A stretch of DNA of 64,000 nucleotides from Ignavibacteriota bacterium (lineage in GTDB: Bacteria; Bacteroidota; Ignavibacteria; SZUA-365): the NCBI GenBank assembly GCA_016218045.1, contig JACRFB010000001.1:1-64000 (forward strand), in the 5' to 3' direction. Both the position numbers and the translations under genes were made by a program. Below the pieces are notes generated by a model. It had not been told where the DNA came from and did not search any database. It saw nothing but the letters and a program-made list of their open reading frames with translations. This document shows, in pieces, positions 18,253 to 27,739 of this stretch. Position 1 is the first letter of the stretch. Every line of letters starts with the position of its first letter.

Positions 18253-19674
18253 TCATCCACGTCCTGTGCCTGCATACGAGCGCACTATGTCGAGCAACAC
18301 GGCTGCAACACGCTCGCCGGCATGGCCATCAAGCAGGTTTCCGAACACGGCACCCATATACGCCTGCCGTTTCTCGTGTAGTTCCGCCGGATTCTCCAGC
18401 GATCGTTGCAGCATGGCATGCATGTCCTCTACCGATCGCGCGATCATTGTTGCGCCACTTTCGGCAATGGGTTTGAAGTGATCGAAGTCGATGTGCCGGC
18501 TCCAGCGGTCCGCATGTGCCAGCGTACTCCCCGGAGGATCGAAGCCGATGTTGATGACCGGTTTGTCGAGCATGAGAAATTCGAGTGTGACGGTGGAGGC
18601 GGCATTGATGCTCACGGCGGCGTGATGCAGAAGACTCGTGTACATCTCCAGATCGTCATACCGTGGAGTCGCCCAGCGTTCGTCCCAACCCGCGGCGGGA
18701 AATACGACGTCGGGAAAACTGCGGCGTGAGAAGGCGCGCATTTCTTCACCGAGGCCTTTCACATATACGCGGACGACAAGTTGCGGCACATCCTTGACAC
18801 CGAGCTTTTCGAGCATGCCGATAACGGTCTCGATGTGTTTTTCCTCCTCACGAAAATGAAACGTCACACCGGTGGTCCACAGAATGAACGGACGTGCCGG
18901 ATCTATTCCGAGACGCGCACATAATTCCTGCCTCGGAAGTATATACTGCGGATCGAAGTGAAAATCGAACTGCGGTGTACCGGTGACATGAATAGTTTTC
19001 TCCGGGATGCCGGGATACAAGTCCAGCAATTGCCTCTTCATCGGTTCGTGCCAGACCAGATAATGGTCGTACGGGACAAAGATGCGGCTGCGCGACGTCA
19101 GATTGTCCCAGGAAAAAATAAAACCCGCCACGCGATACCCAAGGCGACGAGCAACTTTCGCCGGTAATTCGCCCGCCTGCCCATGAATATGCGAGGTATT
19201 AAAAACCAGATCCGGAGCGAGACGGCGGAAAAGATCGTCGAGTTCACGCGTGGGTCGGAAAAACCAGCTTAAGGCCTGTTCCAGGCGTGTCATACTCGAG
19301 AGAAGCGGCCTGAAGGCCAATGTGCGCAGTACCGCGCGTTTGAGCCCGAGTTTGATCCTTGCACTGGTACCGTGTGCGCGCGCATCAGCGAACTCCCACA
19401 CGTTTTGCGCGACCTTGCTCCATAACCATCGAAAATGGGCATCGTGAATCAGCGCCCTGAAACGCACGATCCAGCCGCGTTCCGGATACTCTGTCAACTG
19501 CACGATTTCGTCGATATACTGTCGCGCGGGAGCGAAGAACGCTTCGTCTTCTATCACTGTCAACACGGTGAGACGCGCATGTTCGTGGAGTCGTCGCAGG
19601 ACGCTGGAGTACAGAAAGTTGCGAACGGCTTCACCGCGGACGATGATCAGGACGATATGTGGGCGATGGGGCAA
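18253..19674 (-). CDS. CDP-glycerol-glycerophosphotransferase-like / GT-B surface glycan protein
   Basis: The recognisable protein starts near residue PHIVLIIVRGEAVRNFL; only a TTG at 19674 is available close by, so the start is uncertain, and a longer frame that overlaps the NeuB gene is rejected. The ~470-residue product has VAGFIFSWDNLTSRSR, HVTGTPQFDFHFD and SINAASTVTLEFLMLDKPVI, a layout seen in CDP-glycerol glycerophosphotransferase-like and other GT-B capsule proteins. It probably transfers a sugar or polyol phosphate. The AACTTTCAACATAGCCC region before the start contains a GTTGAAAGTTGAAGG short repeat. Confidence 0.55.
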   Translation of the reverse strand: MPHRPHIVLIIVRGEAVRNFLYSSVLRRLHEHARLTVLTVIEDEAFFAPARQYIDEIVQLTEYPERGWIVRFRALIHDAHFRWLWSKVAQNVWEFADARAHGTSARIKLGLKRAVLRTLAFRPLLSSMTRLEQALSWFFRPTRELDDLFRRLAPDLVFNTSHIHGQAGELPAKVARRLGYRVAGFIFSWDNLTSRSRIFVPYDHYLVWHEPMKRQLLDLYPGIPEKTIHVTGTPQFDFHFDPQYILPRQELCARLGIDPARPFILWTTGVTFHFREEEKHIETVIGMLEKLGVKDVPQLVVRVYVKGLGEEMRAFSRRSFPDVVFPAAGWDERWATPRYDDLEMYTSLLHHAAVSINAASTVTLEFLMLDKPVINIGFDPPGSTLAHADRWSRHIDFDHFKPIAESGATMIARSVEDMHAMLQRSLENPAELHEKRQAYMGAVFGNLLDGHAGERVAAVLLDIVRSYAGTGRG

Positions 19675-19747
19675 TGGATGGGCTATGTTGAAAGTTGAAG
19701 GTGGAAAGTGCGTGCCCGCCGAAAGACTGAAGGCGCGTAGGCGGGGT

Positions 19748-20617
19748 TTATACGCGACGGAGGCGTTCGCGGGCAATCGATTCTTCAGGATAGACCTGTT
19801 TGATTCCGTCGCCGAGGGCATCCTCAACGGCGCGTATATAGGTGACGAGACGTTTAAATCCGCCGGGCTCGATGGATGCCGCCTGATCCGATCCCCACAT
19901 GGAGCGATCGAGGGTGATGTGGCGTTCCACCGCGCACGCCCCGAGTGCCACCGCCGCCGCCGTGGTCGGGAGACCGACCTCATGCCCCGAGTAGCCCACC
20001 GGACATGGGAACACATCGCGCAGCGTCCTGATCATGTTCAGATTCAGTTGTGTGTTGGGACACGGGTAGGTACTTGTTGCATGCATAATGAGCAGCCGTT
20101 CGACGTCGAGCAAGGACACGGCGGACCGTATCTCGTCCATGGTGGACATGCCCGTCGATAACAACAATGGCTTCCCCGTCCCTCGCAATTTCTCGAGCAG
20201 GGCAGTATCCGTGACGGCGGCGGACTGCACCTTGTAACACGGAGGATCGAACGATTCCATAAAATCGACGGCCTCCTCGTCCCAGCACGAGGCGAACCAG
20301 TCAATGCCGCGCGCGCGGCAGTGTTCTGCAATGTCCTCATACTCCTCTTTCCAGAACTCCACTTTATGCCGATACTCGAGATATGTTATATAACCCCATG
20401 GAGTCTCGCGCATTTTGGACTTCTGGGCCTCGGGAACACACAACTCGGGAGTACGTTTCTGAAATTTCACCGCGTCGCACCCGGCATCACTGGCAGCATC
20501 GATCAGTCGTTTTGCGTTGTCGAGACTGCCGTTGTGGTTGATGCCGATTTCGGCGATGATATACACGGGGTGGCCGTCACCGACGGGCCGCGAGCCGATC
20601 TGCAGTGTGCGTGTCAT
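19748..20617 (-). CDS. neuB: Sialic-acid-synthase family protein (NeuB-like) without SAF domain
   Basis: The 289-residue protein has the NeuB TIM barrel: AEIGINHNGSLDNAKRLI, AGCDAVKFQKRTPE, FASCWDEEAVDFMES, LLLSTGMSTMDEI, LMHATSTYPCP and VGYSGHEVGLPTTAAAVALG. It ends just after the barrel; the C-terminal antifreeze-like SAF domain present in the second synthase of this window (PseI, 26162-27220) is missing. Either it is a natural short form or a C-terminal loss. It condenses phosphoenolpyruvate with a hexosamine to make a nonulosonic acid; the neighbour NeuA-HAD suggests it is activated as a CMP-sugar. Confidence 0.82.
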   Translation of the reverse strand: MTRTLQIGSRPVGDGHPVYIIAEIGINHNGSLDNAKRLIDAASDAGCDAVKFQKRTPELCVPEAQKSKMRETPWGYITYLEYRHKVEFWKEEYEDIAEHCRARGIDWFASCWDEEAVDFMESFDPPCYKVQSAAVTDTALLEKLRGTGKPLLLSTGMSTMDEIRSAVSLLDVERLLIMHATSTYPCPNTQLNLNMIRTLRDVFPCPVGYSGHEVGLPTTAAAVALGACAVERHITLDRSMWGSDQAASIEPGGFKRLVTYIRAVEDALGDGIKQVYPEESIARERLRRV

Positions 20618-20656
20618 GCTGGGGAATTTGAATGATGTGTCGCCGTTGACGTGAAT

Positions 20657-21700
20657 TCAGAGTGTGACAGAATACGAATCCGCTGTGTTGCCCAGACGCA
20701 GGGCTGTCTCGATAAGATGCAGCGATGTAAATCGATCGTCGATATAGTAATCCGCGCCCGGCTTTCCCATGTACAGCCGGTGATACTTCACACCCCAATC
20801 CTGCATCTGGCGCTCTGTTACCGCACGCCAATCCAGACCGGTCATGGTGCCGCGCGCCGTATACAGGAATATGGTATTCCCCGCGTCGTAGAGACGGTTG
20901 ACAAGAGCAATCGAATCGTGGATGGGGCCGGCGGTGTCGTACCGCATGTCGCGCACGATGGTGGCGAGTACCCCGTCGATGTCGAAGGCAAAGGTTCGTC
21001 CGCGAACATCGGGCAGCACACCCGTGCCGGCCTTCTCGAGATCGAACAGGTCGTCGATGTCGAAGAAGTGATCCATCAGGTGTCCGCGAATGCGCGTCCC
21101 CGACATCAGTCCTTGTTCGAGTATCACACTGCTTCGCACCACGTCGATGCATCCGTTGTGATAATATACACGCGGGAGTTGCTGACGCGGCATATTGTAG
21201 GGTTCACGAAGATCGGACGACATCACCGGGACGAGCATGTCCGCGTCTCCAAGAGTCCACATTTTATACGGCGTGATGGGTACCGGCGAGATGCTGCGCA
21301 CCGAATCGAGACTGTTGTCGGAGGCGAGTTGCTCGATACACGCGGTGATGTCCCGCGTGTCGCGAATTGGATACGTGGGACGCAGATGGACGCAGATATC
21401 GGGAATCGCGCCCTCGTTCTCCTTCATCCATGTCAGCGTGTGATGGAAGACTTCCAGATCCGTGCTATTGTCCTGCGCGAATTCGGGCGGACGCAGGAAG
21501 GGCGTCTCGGCCCCGTATTCACGGGCGATCCGCGCATACTCCTCGCTGTCGGTGCTCACCAGCACGCGGTGAATTGCCTCGCAGGCGAGCGCCTGTTCGA
21601 TGCTGTGCGCGAGCAAGGGCTTGCCCTTGAACGGATAAATGTTTTTATCACGCAGACTCTTCGAGCCGGCACGCGCGGGAATGAGGGCGAGAACGTTCAT
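20657..21700 (-). CDS. neuA: Acylneuraminate cytidylyltransferase fused to a HAD phosphatase
   Basis: Residues 1-225 form a CMP-sugar synthetase (LIPARAGSKSLRDKNIYPFK, LVSTDSEEYARIA, HLRPTYPIRDT). Residues ~235-347 are a HAD-type hydrolase with FDIDGVLAT (motif I, D239/D241), YTARGT (motif II) and ADYYIDDR (motif IV). The HAD half could remove the 9-phosphate of a nonulosonate phosphate before CMP activation. Both halves are in one frame. The gene lies directly upstream of the short NeuB and supplies either CMP-legionaminate/sialate or CMP-pseudaminate activity, since no classical PseF is found in the window. Confidence 0.85.
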   Translation of the reverse strand: MNVLALIPARAGSKSLRDKNIYPFKGKPLLAHSIEQALACEAIHRVLVSTDSEEYARIAREYGAETPFLRPPEFAQDNSTDLEVFHHTLTWMKENEGAIPDICVHLRPTYPIRDTRDITACIEQLASDNSLDSVRSISPVPITPYKMWTLGDADMLVPVMSSDLREPYNMPRQQLPRVYYHNGCIDVVRSSVILEQGLMSGTRIRGHLMDHFFDIDDLFDLEKAGTGVLPDVRGRTFAFDIDGVLATIVRDMRYDTAGPIHDSIALVNRLYDAGNTIFLYTARGTMTGLDWRAVTERQMQDWGVKYHRLYMGKPGADYYIDDRFTSLHLIETALRLGNTADSYSVTL

Positions 21701-21762
21701 CGTGTTGGTTGGGACGGTGGGTGTGTCAGGTGTAAACGTGAAACGGATGCCTCCTTGTCACG

Positions 21763-22776
21763 TTATGCGAATGTCTCGGGACTGCGTCGACGCAGTCTGA
21801 GTACATATATCCACGATCTCAGACTCGATACGCGGCACGCATACCCCGGAGCTATGGTCATCATACGCAACATCGACAGCACGCCCCTCCAAAGGGACGG
21901 TGACTGCAATGCGTATTTTCTGTATCCATGCGCGAGGATGCGACGCGCCGTACGTCGTCGCGACCGGTCGGCCGCGGTGTTGCCATCGAGGAAGCGCAAG
22001 GGGAGAGCGGCGAATTCCCTGTAAAACGGCAAAGTGTCGGCATCACTTTTATTCGCACCATGCATACGGAAGGCGGCATAGACCGCCTCCGAGAGAGTGA
22101 TGCCGCGCACTCGAGCCACACGCATCAGCAATTCTCTGTCCATTGTGTAACGCAATTCTTCTTGGACCGTCCGTCCCACTTCGTCGAGACATGCGGCAGA
22201 ATAAAACGTCGCCACTTGATGCAGCCGGTACGAGGTTCCTGTGCTAAAATCGGCGGGTGTTCCCCCTTCCACATACGGAAGACGAGGTGATGACATGATG
22301 CAGGAGGCGCTGTCCATGTACACAAAAGCGCCCGTCACCGCTCCGCATGTCGGATCCGCCTTCCAGCGCTCGGCGGCATCGCGCAACGCGCCGGGCATCA
22401 GCATGTCGTCGCTGCCCATGAAGGTCAGAAGCCGACCCTGCGCGACGGCAAAACCCTTGTTCACCGCATGGGCCTGTCCGCGGTCGGGTTCGCTGACCGA
22501 CCAGGTCAGAAGATCCCTGTACGCGGCGAGAATGTGTGGCGTGGTGTCGTTGCTGCCTCCGTCAACCACGATGCACTCAACATCGTCGTACGCCTGCAAC
22601 AATACGCTCCGTATCGCCTCCTCGAGATATTCACCCTGTTGATACGATGGGATGATGATGCTGAAACGAGGGTCTCCGGGCTGTCCGGGTTGAGAAGTGT
22701 CTACCATGTCATAGGGCCAGCCCGCGCGTGGCGACAATGGGGCCACCATACGGCGGCATCGCTCGGCATATGTCAT
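21763..22776 (-). CDS. Glycosyltransferase family 2
   Basis: The 337-residue GT-A protein has FSIIIPSYQQGEYLEEAIRS near residue 38, VVDGGSNDTTPHIL, the acidic SDD that binds the metal-nucleotide in FMGSDDMLMPGAL, and a C-terminal HQVATFYSAACLDEVG acceptor-side segment. Four bases overlap with the upstream DUF5672 gene. The likely donor is a UDP or dTDP sugar. Confidence 0.85.
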   Translation of the reverse strand: MTYAERCRRMVAPLSPRAGWPYDMVDTSQPGQPGDPRFSIIIPSYQQGEYLEEAIRSVLLQAYDDVECIVVDGGSNDTTPHILAAYRDLLTWSVSEPDRGQAHAVNKGFAVAQGRLLTFMGSDDMLMPGALRDAAERWKADPTCGAVTGAFVYMDSASCIMSSPRLPYVEGGTPADFSTGTSYRLHQVATFYSAACLDEVGRTVQEELRYTMDRELLMRVARVRGITLSEAVYAAFRMHGANKSDADTLPFYREFAALPLRFLDGNTAADRSRRRTARRILAHGYRKYALQSPSLWRGVLSMLRMMTIAPGYACRVSSLRSWIYVLRLRRRSPETFA

Positions 22777-23579
22777 GGCACTATGTACTGCTCCCAGAAA
22801 GTCCTATCCCATTTTGCCCATGCGTGGCATCCAAACGGGAGCGCCCCACCGTTCATCGCCACCCAGTGACGGGGATTTTTTTCCACGGAGAAGCGGGAAG
22901 CGACCTCGATCGGCGCGATGGAAAAGTCGGGATCGAACAGAGGTGCACGCAACGACCAGAAGAGGTCTTCATTGAGACGATACGCCGCGGCGTAGCTTTC
23001 GGCACCCCGGCGCATCGCGCGGCGGATGCTCCAGAGTTTCCGATACTGTTTCCACTTCGGGAGTATTGCAACATCCGCGGGAAATGCGGCGCCGGGAAGA
23101 GCGCCTATTCGAGCCGGGCCGGATTTTTCGAGCACCTGCAAACACGCCGTGACACGACGGAGGCTGAATCCGCCGTTACCAACAAACACGGGCGAGCTAT
23201 CATCATCCTTGTGCACGTACACGGGTGCCCCGATATAGTCGTACCCCGCGTCGCACCAGTGGTTGAGATCGTCCGCAAAAACCAGCGCGTCCAACTGGCA
23301 GATGAGAATGAACTCGTAGGCAGCAAACCTCCGATAAAAATTCGGCGTGAGTAACAGTGTGCTGTACGCGTCGATGCTGGTAAAAAATTTGTTCGGAAAT
23401 ACTATGGGAGAAAACGGAAAGTCGCCTGACACACAGTGTTCGGGAATAATACAAAATGTATCCCACGCCGCGAGATGCTTGCGGAGATGACGCACCGTGG
23501 GTTCTTCCAGTGGATCGATCATATCCCTATACATGGGTATCACGATTGCGGCACGTGTCATGCTGCTAACGTCTGACAC
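22773..23579 (-). CDS. DUF5672-family protein, probable glycosyltransferase
   Basis: The 268-residue protein carries the conserved pattern of DUF5672: LLTPNFYRRFAAYEFILICQ followed by LDALVFADDLNHWCDAGYDY with IGAPVYV, FVGNGGFSLRR, and NEDLFWS. The family is found in glycan loci and is thought to be a GT-A-like transferase, with the LDALVF segment standing in for DXD, but no activity is proven. It sits between two GT2 genes with coupled stops and starts. Confidence 0.75.
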   Translation of the reverse strand: MSDVSSMTRAAIVIPMYRDMIDPLEEPTVRHLRKHLAAWDTFCIIPEHCVSGDFPFSPIVFPNKFFTSIDAYSTLLLTPNFYRRFAAYEFILICQLDALVFADDLNHWCDAGYDYIGAPVYVHKDDDSSPVFVGNGGFSLRRVTACLQVLEKSGPARIGALPGAAFPADVAILPKWKQYRKLWSIRRAMRRGAESYAAAYRLNEDLFWSLRAPLFDPDFSIAPIEVASRFSVEKNPRHWVAMNGGALPFGCHAWAKWDRTFWEQYIVP

Positions 23580-24656
23580 TTATTCTGTGACCGACAAGTC
23601 GAAGTACCGGCGCCTGTAATCACGGTAGCCCTCGAGCTTGCCACGTATACTCGATCGCAGCAACGAGATCTGCATCCAGTGTGTCAGACCGAACACACGC
23701 AGCATGCCCGGCTGATTGCGGTTCCCGACACAGAGGTCGTACGCGGCAAACAGCCAGGCGGTGGCCGGCGACCAGTAGTTGCGCGCTGTAAACAACATAT
23801 TGTTGCGCGACCATTGACGCACCGCGGCAATTGTCCGTGCACGCTCCTGCAGTCCCTGCGGGCGCGGGGTTGCCTTGTGAAGACCTGTGTACCGTGTGGA
23901 ATACTCGATGTAATACCCTGCCCGCACAAAGCGCCGGCAGAGTTCGGTTTCGGAACGATAGCCAATACCGTTACTTGTATAAAATGTTGGAAAAAATCCC
24001 ACTCTCCTGGCGATGTCCGTACGGAACGCCTGACACGCACCCTTCACATGGTCCACCCGGTGTTCCATCCCATACGGCAGATAATACATTCGTGTCGAGA
24101 CGCGCCCCCATCGTGATATTTTTCCGGCTGCATAGGTGTAGCGGGCGATCCGATACCACCAGCGCCGCAGTCCGGAAACCCCTCTTTCGAGCTCTACTTC
24201 CCTGTGTCCGAGTCCAAGCACACCCAGTGACGGATCGCCTGCAAAACGCTCGATCATATATCCGAGAGTATCCGGGTCCAGCATCTCCCAGTCGTCGTCC
24301 ATGCTCAGGATGATATCCGCGCGGGCCATACGGCAGCCGATGTTACGCGAAATAAAATCACCCTGTTCCGTTGTGATTACATATATAATTCTGGGATCAC
24401 CCGCGGCGAGAGCACGCATCACCGCTTCGGTATTGTCTGTGGAGGGGCCGTTATCCACCACGATGATCTCGAAGCGCTTCTCGTTCTGCATCTGCAGCGA
24501 TACAACCGCTTCTTTCAACACCTGTCCCCGGTTATATGTAGGTATAACCACGGAAAAACGAGGAACCTCGCCACCGTCCTGATTCAGACGAATGATTGTC
24601 CGGCCGTTGCCATCGTGTGTTTCGTGTAACGTATGCATCATTCTCTGCGGCGGCAC
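23580..24656 (-). CDS. Glycosyltransferase family 2
   Basis: The 358-residue protein has FSVVIPTYNRGQVLKEAVVS at about 33-52, IIVVDNGPSTDNTEAV, and the metal-binding DDD in ADIILSMDDDWEML, followed by VDHVKGACQAFRTDIARRVG. It is a typical GT2 enzyme acting at the cytosolic face. The stop codon is directly adjacent to the next gene's start (23579/23580). Confidence 0.85.
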   Translation of the reverse strand: MPPQRMMHTLHETHDGNGRTIIRLNQDGGEVPRFSVVIPTYNRGQVLKEAVVSLQMQNEKRFEIIVVDNGPSTDNTEAVMRALAAGDPRIIYVITTEQGDFISRNIGCRMARADIILSMDDDWEMLDPDTLGYMIERFAGDPSLGVLGLGHREVELERGVSGLRRWWYRIARYTYAAGKISRWGRVSTRMYYLPYGMEHRVDHVKGACQAFRTDIARRVGFFPTFYTSNGIGYRSETELCRRFVRAGYYIEYSTRYTGLHKATPRPQGLQERARTIAAVRQWSRNNMLFTARNYWSPATAWLFAAYDLCVGNRNQPGMLRVFGLTHWMQISLLRSSIRGKLEGYRDYRRRYFDLSVTE

Positions 24657-24692
24657 TCAGACGGATGGTTTCCGGTGATGATCATACAGATG

Positions 24693-26186
24693 TCATCCGG
24701 TTTGTAATACGAGTCGGAGAAGTTCATCCACAGAACATCCACGGTGAGGAAATGGCGAATGGTCGTCATCACTCTCACGTGAGAGAGGATGCCCTGCTGT
24801 TGCGTCATCCAGCCCACGGAGAAGTGTTATCAGCTCCCTTCCTTCACGAATCGGAACAGCGACCTCATCGATAAGATCAATGGGCTCATCCATTCCATGT
24901 ACCAAGAGCCGCCCTGCCGTTTTTCCGACTCCTGCCGCCAGATACAATCCCGTGGAGGATGCGGAGAGCACCACACGCACTGTGGGGCAGCGGAGAAGCT
25001 CCGGAAGTGTCGCGTCGGTGTATCCGAGAAGCCCCGTGTTTCCGAGTGCGCGCAGTTCCGCGCAGACCGCGGATTCACCGATCCTGTCTCCTACATGATG
25101 TTCCTTGATAAGGAAATACCACTCCGGGTTGGCGGTTGCAACAGGTAGCAGCAGGGAGAGCATGTTCCGAGTGCCTTCGACGAGCCGGGGGATGGCTTCG
25201 ACAAACTGCGACAGGACCAGAACGACCGGGCGGCCGCTGCTCTGTCTGCGGAGTACGGCGTCGCGCTGCAGATCGGCCGCGATATCCGCACCCTCGAGAA
25301 TTAGATCGAATTCCGCGTTACCCGTGATGTGTATGTTGGGCACATCGTCATCGGGCAGATAAGACAGGAGCATCCTTTCATCGGTCCGGTTCCACACACA
25401 CACGGTGGTCGCCAGATACGGATGTTCGTGGATGGTGGAAAAACCGTGATGATAATGCAGCACGGGAAGTCCGAGTGACCGCGCGGCGGTGAGCAGCTCG
25501 CTGCAGGGTGCAAACCTTTCGTGCGTCACGACGACGGCTCTTGCGTGTACGCTCCCGAGATATCTCCCGTATGCGGTGATTCGTTGTGAGACGCGGAGCA
25601 CACGGAGCCACAACGACAGCGGATTGATCCACACACCAGCGAGACTCAGGCCGCTGTGTTGTATCAGCGTCACGGTGAGGCCCATCGCGACGCGAAATGC
25701 ACGGACGGCACACCGGATCGCGGCACGTTTCGACGGAGCATGATTGATATAAGAGGACAACCTCGCCGGCACACCCGCCGCGTCTGCCACTTCTCCGTTT
25801 CCGCCTTGCGGACCGAAAAGGACCGCGTCGACTCCCGCCGAGCGCGCACGCTGGGCGAGCAACTCCATCGTACCGCGGGCATTGGTCAATATCTGGTGAT
25901 ACGCGAGTACCACGGGATGATGGGCCGTCTCTCGGAGATCTACCGGACGTGTGAGTATGTAAGCGGCAATTTTACGTACCGCGCCTATTGTATCTCGAAA
26001 CAGGCGGGTTAATCTCAAACGCAGTGGAAATGGATAGACGAGTTCCATACCCAACGCGAGCACCTCGGGATGACGATGGCGCAATGAGGCGACAGCGTCG
26101 CGATACATCAGCCAGCGATCGTACCACGACGACGTATCCGGCGCAGCAGCGCGCTGCCCGCCTACGCGCGCTCTATCATGTCCCAC
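24693..26186 (-). CDS. Surface-carbohydrate protein, GT-B-like (unassigned)
   Basis: The ~497-residue product has no family I can name with confidence. In its C-terminal half are LPVLHYHHGFSTIHEHP, HITGNAEFDLILEGA, RPVVLVLSQFVEAIP, YFLIKEHHVGDRIGES and VVLSASSTGLYLAAGVGKTA, an order of motifs similar to CDP-glycerol-transferase/capsule-synthesis GT-B proteins and to the 18253 gene (VTGTPQFDF). The start is a GTG at 26186; MYRDAVASL at 26108 is an alternative. It overlaps the end of pseI by 25 bases. Confidence 0.5.
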   Translation of the reverse strand: MGHDRARVGGQRAAAPDTSSWYDRWLMYRDAVASLRHRHPEVLALGMELVYPFPLRLRLTRLFRDTIGAVRKIAAYILTRPVDLRETAHHPVVLAYHQILTNARGTMELLAQRARSAGVDAVLFGPQGGNGEVADAAGVPARLSSYINHAPSKRAAIRCAVRAFRVAMGLTVTLIQHSGLSLAGVWINPLSLWLRVLRVSQRITAYGRYLGSVHARAVVVTHERFAPCSELLTAARSLGLPVLHYHHGFSTIHEHPYLATTVCVWNRTDERMLLSYLPDDDVPNIHITGNAEFDLILEGADIAADLQRDAVLRRQSSGRPVVLVLSQFVEAIPRLVEGTRNMLSLLLPVATANPEWYFLIKEHHVGDRIGESAVCAELRALGNTGLLGYTDATLPELLRCPTVRVVLSASSTGLYLAAGVGKTAGRLLVHGMDEPIDLIDEVAVPIREGRELITLLRGLDDATAGHPLSRESDDDHSPFPHRGCSVDELLRLVLQTG

Positions 26187-27220
26187 GATAAAGGTGTCCC
26201 TGCTTCAATATCGTACAGAGCACGTCCGCCGAGGATTGCCGCGAGATGTTTTGGCGCAATTCCGTGTGCGGGCCGAATGGAGCGGACGTTTTCCCGTGTG
26301 AATACTTCTCCGGCTCGTACGGGCGCAACGACAAAGAGGGAGCGCCGGAATGAACGGCTCGCGGCTTCCGCGTCCTGCACCGTGTAGTTGACGTGTCCTA
26401 TCGCCTTCTCCGCAACACGCACCGCGTCGACCATGGCCCGGAACTCGTCGGGCTCCAAGGAAAAGGCGCTGTCGGGTCCACCGTCGGAGCGGTGCATCGT
26501 AAGATGTTTCTCGATAATTCTCGCCCCGAGCGCAACAGCGGCAACAGGCACGGCGATTCCCGTGCTGTGGTCGGAGAGACCGACCGGCACTCTGTACCTC
26601 TGCGCCAGGTCTGGAATGGTGGCAAGATGCATGTCGTCGGGTTTCGCCGGGTAAGCACTCGTACATTTCAGGAGGGCCACCTCCTCCGCCCCGGCGGCCG
26701 CGATGGCCTCCATCGCCTCGTCTATTTCCTCGAGCGTGGCGGCCCCGGTCGACATCAAGATCGGTTTTCCTGTGCGCGCGATGGTGTCAAGCAGGGGCAG
26801 ATCCACAAGTTCCAGTGAAGCCACCTTGTATGCCGGGGGATCCAAGCGTTCGAGAAAATCAACCGCGGTATCATCAAATGGTGTGGAGAACGCAAGCAGC
26901 CCTGCCTCTCGTGCGGCGGCAAACAACTCGGGAAACCATTCCCATGGTGTGTAGGCCTCACGATACAGATCGTGCAGCGTACGACCATCCCATAATGTTC
27001 CCCCGGCAATCCGAAAGTATTCTTTGTCGGATCGGAAGGTGATGGTATCAGCAGTGTACGTTTGGAATTTTACCGCATCAGCACCAGAGGCCTTTGAGGC
27101 GTTTATTAAATTGATCGCTGTACCGAGATGTTGATTATGGTTGGCAGATATTTCGGCGATAATGAAAGCACGGCTAGCGCCACCAATTAAATAATGATCG
27201 ATGGTGATATTATCTTTCAT
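26162..27220 (-). CDS. pseI: Pseudaminic acid synthase
   Basis: The 352-residue protein has the TIM barrel of the NeuB family (AEISANHNQHLGTAINLI, KFQTYTADTITF, STPFDDTAVDFLE, LMSTGAATLEEID, SDHSTGIAVPVAAVALG) and an intact C-terminal SAF domain (RAGEVFTRENVRSIRPAHGI). The KFQTYTADT and STPFD forms are PseI-like rather than NeuB-like. It condenses PEP with the 2,4-diacetamido-trideoxyaltrose made by PseB/C/H/G. The start overlaps pseH's stop by four bases (ATGA). Confidence 0.9.
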   Translation of the reverse strand: MKDNITIDHYLIGGASRAFIIAEISANHNQHLGTAINLINASKASGADAVKFQTYTADTITFRSDKEYFRIAGGTLWDGRTLHDLYREAYTPWEWFPELFAAAREAGLLAFSTPFDDTAVDFLERLDPPAYKVASLELVDLPLLDTIARTGKPILMSTGAATLEEIDEAMEAIAAAGAEEVALLKCTSAYPAKPDDMHLATIPDLAQRYRVPVGLSDHSTGIAVPVAAVALGARIIEKHLTMHRSDGGPDSAFSLEPDEFRAMVDAVRVAEKAIGHVNYTVQDAEAASRSFRRSLFVVAPVRAGEVFTRENVRSIRPAHGIAPKHLAAILGGRALYDIEAGTPLSWDMIERA

Positions 27221-27702
27221 AACGCTGGTTTTGTAATAATAAGGTGGTTCGCTTCTTCCCCATTAATTGTGACCAGTCCATGCAACGCGTATCCGGCGAA
27301 GACAACCATCTTGAGTGAGCGCTCATTGTTTAACTTTACGAATGCATGAATGCGCTCAACTGGCGTATTCGAGAACAGCCAGTGGGAGGCTTCAGCGAAA
27401 ATGGACTTACTCAATCCCCTACCGCGCTGTTCTGGGTCTATCGTAATTGATATTGTCCCTTCGCCATTGTCTATTTGACATCGAATCACTCCGATTGCTA
27501 CACTATCAGAACTTATCGCCATAAGTAAAACTGTATTCTCGTCATCAATCCTTCGTGCAAGCCAGGACAGATGGTCCTCCCAGGGAATGGGTTCGGAGGA
27601 AAAAGAAGCAGCTCTGACGTCGGGATCGTTTGCCCACTCAAAGAGCAGACGCGCGTCGTCCATGGTTGCGCGGCGGTAATGGATTTGTGGATCAGAGGTC
27701 AT
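27217..27702 (-). CDS. pseH: GNAT acetyltransferase, PseH-like
   Basis: The 161-residue GNAT protein has IHYRRATMDDARLLFEWAND at the start, and the acetyl-CoA binding IDPEQRGRGLSKSIFAEA (Q/R-x-x-G-x-G/A) at about 90-107. By position, directly between pseG and pseI, it should N-acetylate the 4-amino group of UDP-4-amino-4,6-dideoxy-AltNAc in the pseudaminic acid pathway. The local composition is somewhat more AT-rich than its neighbours. Confidence 0.82.
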   Translation of the reverse strand: MTSDPQIHYRRATMDDARLLFEWANDPDVRAASFSSEPIPWEDHLSWLARRIDDENTVLLMAISSDSVAIGVIRCQIDNGEGTISITIDPEQRGRGLSKSIFAEASHWLFSNTPVERIHAFVKLNNERSLKMVVFAGYALHGLVTINGEEANHLIITKPAL

Positions 27703-27739
27703 ACCGGTTGCCTGGAGTGAATGGAACAGGGCAAAAAGA

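Noticed and set aside
19675-20016. Longer N-terminus for the 18253 gene
   Set aside because: It would overlap the NeuB gene by about 270 bases with no similarity to anything.
20651-22024. 457-codon plus-strand open frame
   Set aside because: It lies antisense to NeuA-HAD and a GT2 gene, which have clear motifs; this frame has none.
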